Assembly: GCA_012269655.1 (NCBI GenBank)
Contig: JAAXJV010000285.1
Coordinates: 1 to 7,452, forward strand
Length of the DNA stretch: 7,452 nt
Direction of reading: 5' to 3'
Source: Pseudomonadales bacterium
GTDB taxonomy: Bacteria > Pseudomonadota > Gammaproteobacteria > Pseudomonadales > Litorivicinaceae
A program made the position numbers and the translations under genes. The notes beneath the pieces are model-generated. The model searched no databases. It was not told the DNA's origin and saw only the letters and a list, made by a program, of their open reading frames with translations. Position 1 is the stretch's first letter; each line of letters starts with the position of its first letter. Positions 5,866-7,452 of the stretch are shown one piece after another.

Positions 5866-7371
5866 GTGAACACCTCGGTTCCACGCCTTCTCGTTCGCGG
5901 GATAACAAAAACCTTTCCTGGTGTTGTCGCCAATGACAACGTCAGCTTCCAAGTTGCGCCTGGACATATCCATGCCCTGCTGGGCGAAAATGGCGCCGGC
6001 AAGTCTACGCTCGTCAAAATGATTTATGGCGTTATGCAGCCCGATCAAGGCAGCCTGCAATTTGATGGTACGGCCTTTGCGCCGCAGAAACCGGCTCAGG
6101 CTCGTTTGGCAGGCGTGGGCATGGTGTTTCAACACTTTTCACTATTTGATGCCCTGTCGGTTACTGAAAATATTGCTCTGGGAATTCCGCCAGAGTTGGC
6201 TCAAGGTGATTTGGCCGAGCGGGTGCGGGCGTTATCAGACAGCTATGGTCTGCCTTTGGACCCCAGTCGTCGCGTCGGAGACCTGAGTGTGGGCGAACGT
6301 CAGCGGGTCGAGATTGTTCGAGCGCTGTTACAAAATCCCAGCCTCTTGATTATGGACGAGCCCACCTCGGTGTTGACGCCGCAGGAAGTCGAGCAATTGT
6401 TTAAGACCCTGCGTCGGCTACGTGACGAAGGGCGTAGCATTCTTTACATCAGTCATAAGCTGGCCGAAGTGCGTCACCTCTGTGACCGCGCGACCATTTT
6501 GCGCGGGGGCCTGATGGTCGGTGAATGCGATCCCAGCCAAGAAACCGCCACTTCGTTGGCCGAGATGATGATCGGCGAACGTTTAATGACGACCAACGCG
6601 TCTGAGCGCGGCGAGCCGGGGCCGGTTAGGCTGCAATTGCAGTCTGTGGACTTAACCTCAGAATCCGCTTTCGGCGTCGGTTTACGCGCCGTCTCTTTGG
6701 AAGCGCGAGCGGGTCAAATATTGGGCGTCGCTGGGGTGGCGGGCAACGGTCAGGAAGAGCTACTTCAAGCCATTGTGGGTGAGCGCCCCGTGGCCAACGG
6801 GCAAATCATTTTTGATGGGCGAGACATCACGCACTCTTCATCCAGCCAGCGGCGTGAATTGGGTTTGTGCGGATGCCCAGAAGAGCGCCTAGGCCATGCC
6901 GCGGCGCCGGGAATGAGTTTGGTCGAAAATACGCTGCTGTCTGCACGCGAGCGCAAAGCCTTGGCGCCAGGTCGCTGGATCCAGGCTCGTAAAGCGCGTG
7001 ATTTTGCCCAGCAGGTGATTGAACGGTTCGGCGTAAAAGCAGCTGGGATTGAAGCCAACGCCGCCAGCCTTTCGGGCGGTAACCTACAAAAATTTGTTGT
7101 GGGCCGTGAAGTGCTACAAAACCCAGAAGTCTTTGTGGTGTCCCAACCGACCTGGGGCGTTGACGCACAGGCCGCAGCGCGCATTCGTCAGGCCTTATTG
7201 GATCTCGCCGATGCGGGAGCGGCCGTGATTGTAATCAGTCAGGACCTGGACGAGCTATTGGAAATTTCGACCGACGTCTGCGCTATCTTTGAGGGGCGTC
7301 TGTCTTCGCCCGTGCCGATTGAGCAAGCGACGCCTGAGAACCTGGGCCAAATGATGCTGGGGGCTGCATGA
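5866..7371 (+). CDS. ABC transporter ATP-binding protein, duplicated NBD, nucleoside/simple-sugar type
   Basis: This 501-residue protein has two fused nucleotide-binding domains and would energise an importer of the RbsA/NupO-like class at the inner membrane. NBD1 is complete: Walker A GENGAGKST (40-48), Q-loop Gln89, signature LSVGE (140-144), Walker B LLIMDEPT (160-167) and switch His197. NBD2 is degenerate: its P-loop reads GVAGNGQEE (290-298, Lys replaced by Gln), the signature LSGGN (402-406) is kept, Walker B is VVSQPTWGVD (424-433) without the Asp-Glu pair, and the switch position is Gln459. This pattern, together with the PEERLG segment (338-343), points to the COG3845 group that works with BMP-family lipoproteins, mostly nucleoside or purine importers. 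GTG 5866 is used because an in-frame TAG lies at 5857-5859; the nearest AGGA is 13 bases away, so initiation may be weak. The stop overlaps the permease start as ATGA. The substrate is inferred only. Confidence 0.93.
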   Translation: MNTSVPRLLVRGITKTFPGVVANDNVSFQVAPGHIHALLGENGAGKSTLVKMIYGVMQPDQGSLQFDGTAFAPQKPAQARLAGVGMVFQHFSLFDALSVTENIALGIPPELAQGDLAERVRALSDSYGLPLDPSRRVGDLSVGERQRVEIVRALLQNPSLLIMDEPTSVLTPQEVEQLFKTLRRLRDEGRSILYISHKLAEVRHLCDRATILRGGLMVGECDPSQETATSLAEMMIGERLMTTNASERGEPGPVRLQLQSVDLTSESAFGVGLRAVSLEARAGQILGVAGVAGNGQEELLQAIVGERPVANGQIIFDGRDITHSSSSQRRELGLCGCPEERLGHAAAPGMSLVENTLLSARERKALAPGRWIQARKARDFAQQVIERFGVKAAGIEANAASLSGGNLQKFVVGREVLQNPEVFVVSQPTWGVDAQAAARIRQALLDLADAGAAVIVISQDLDELLEISTDVCAIFEGRLSSPVPIEQATPENLGQMMLGAA

Positions 7372-7452
7372 TCCGTTTGCAGCCGCGCTTGCATACTGCC
7401 AAATGGCTGGACTGGGCTTCTCCGCTCATGGCCATCGTATTGACCTTACTGG
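7368..7452 (+). CDS. ABC transporter permease, N-terminal fragment cut by the window edge
   Basis: Only 28 codons are visible, from ATG 7368, which overlaps the ATPase stop in an ATGA junction. The short basic N-terminus (MIRLQPRLHTAK) is followed by the beginning of a hydrophobic segment (SPLMAIVLTLL), as expected for the first transmembrane helix of a BPD_transp_2-type permease. The assignment rests mostly on operon position, since these ATPases are normally followed by two permease genes. No stop is seen before the right edge. Confidence 0.75.
   Translation, partial: MIRLQPRLHTAKWLDWASPLMAIVLTLL

Noticed and set aside
6765..7184. Long minus-strand open frames inside the ABC ATPase gene
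   Set aside because: They are antisense to NBD2 of a clearly conserved ATPase and encode no recognisable motif.

Overview
The window looks like a chromosomal segment of a Gram-negative proteobacterium, most likely a marine-type gammaproteobacterium. The evidence is moderate GC content, tight operons with ATGA or few-base junctions, and the particular protein families present. No rRNA, tRNA, CRISPR array, insertion sequence or phage gene was seen, and coding density is high. The taxonomic guess is an inference.

Region 1 (1-3547, minus strand) reads from right to left: a persulfide dioxygenase-type metallo-beta-lactamase protein (Blh/ETHE1-like, 2699-3547), a SulP anion transporter with a STAS domain (1001-2695) only 3 bases downstream, and a PLP-dependent class I/II aminotransferase (1-932) that runs off the left edge. 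A 143-bp divergent intergenic region (3548-3690) carries an operator-like inverted repeat. On its other side, on the plus strand, lie two half-size YeeE/YedE-type sulfur-transport membrane proteins (3691-4119 and 4116-4535) that overlap by ATGA.

Region 2 (4537-5742, minus strand) is a two-gene operon: a short DUF1338 protein of the 2-oxoadipate dioxygenase/decarboxylase superfamily, then a TIGR01244/DUF442 rhodanese-like sulfurtransferase. The latter ends one base from the end of the second YeeE/YedE gene, so the two operons converge tail to tail.

Region 3 (5743-7452, plus strand) follows a 123-bp divergent spacer. It starts an ABC importer operon with a duplicated-NBD ATPase of the nucleoside/simple-sugar type and the first 28 codons of its permease, which is cut by the right edge.

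The central 3.9 kb (1001-4947) reads as a sulfane-sulfur handling locus. The inferred scheme is that the dioxygenase oxidises glutathione persulfide to sulfite. The TIGR01244 protein would move sulfane sulfur, possibly between persulfide, sulfite and thiosulfate. The YeeE/YedE pair would move thiosulfate or another sulfur species, and SulP would move sulfite or sulfate. The usual partners, an ArsR-type BigR/SqrR regulator and sulfide:quinone oxidoreductase, are not in the window. The most notable points are that the MBL and DUF442 domains, known fused in Blh proteins, are separate genes here on opposite sides of the locus, and that the DUF442 gene is coupled to a DUF1338 gene of unknown role.
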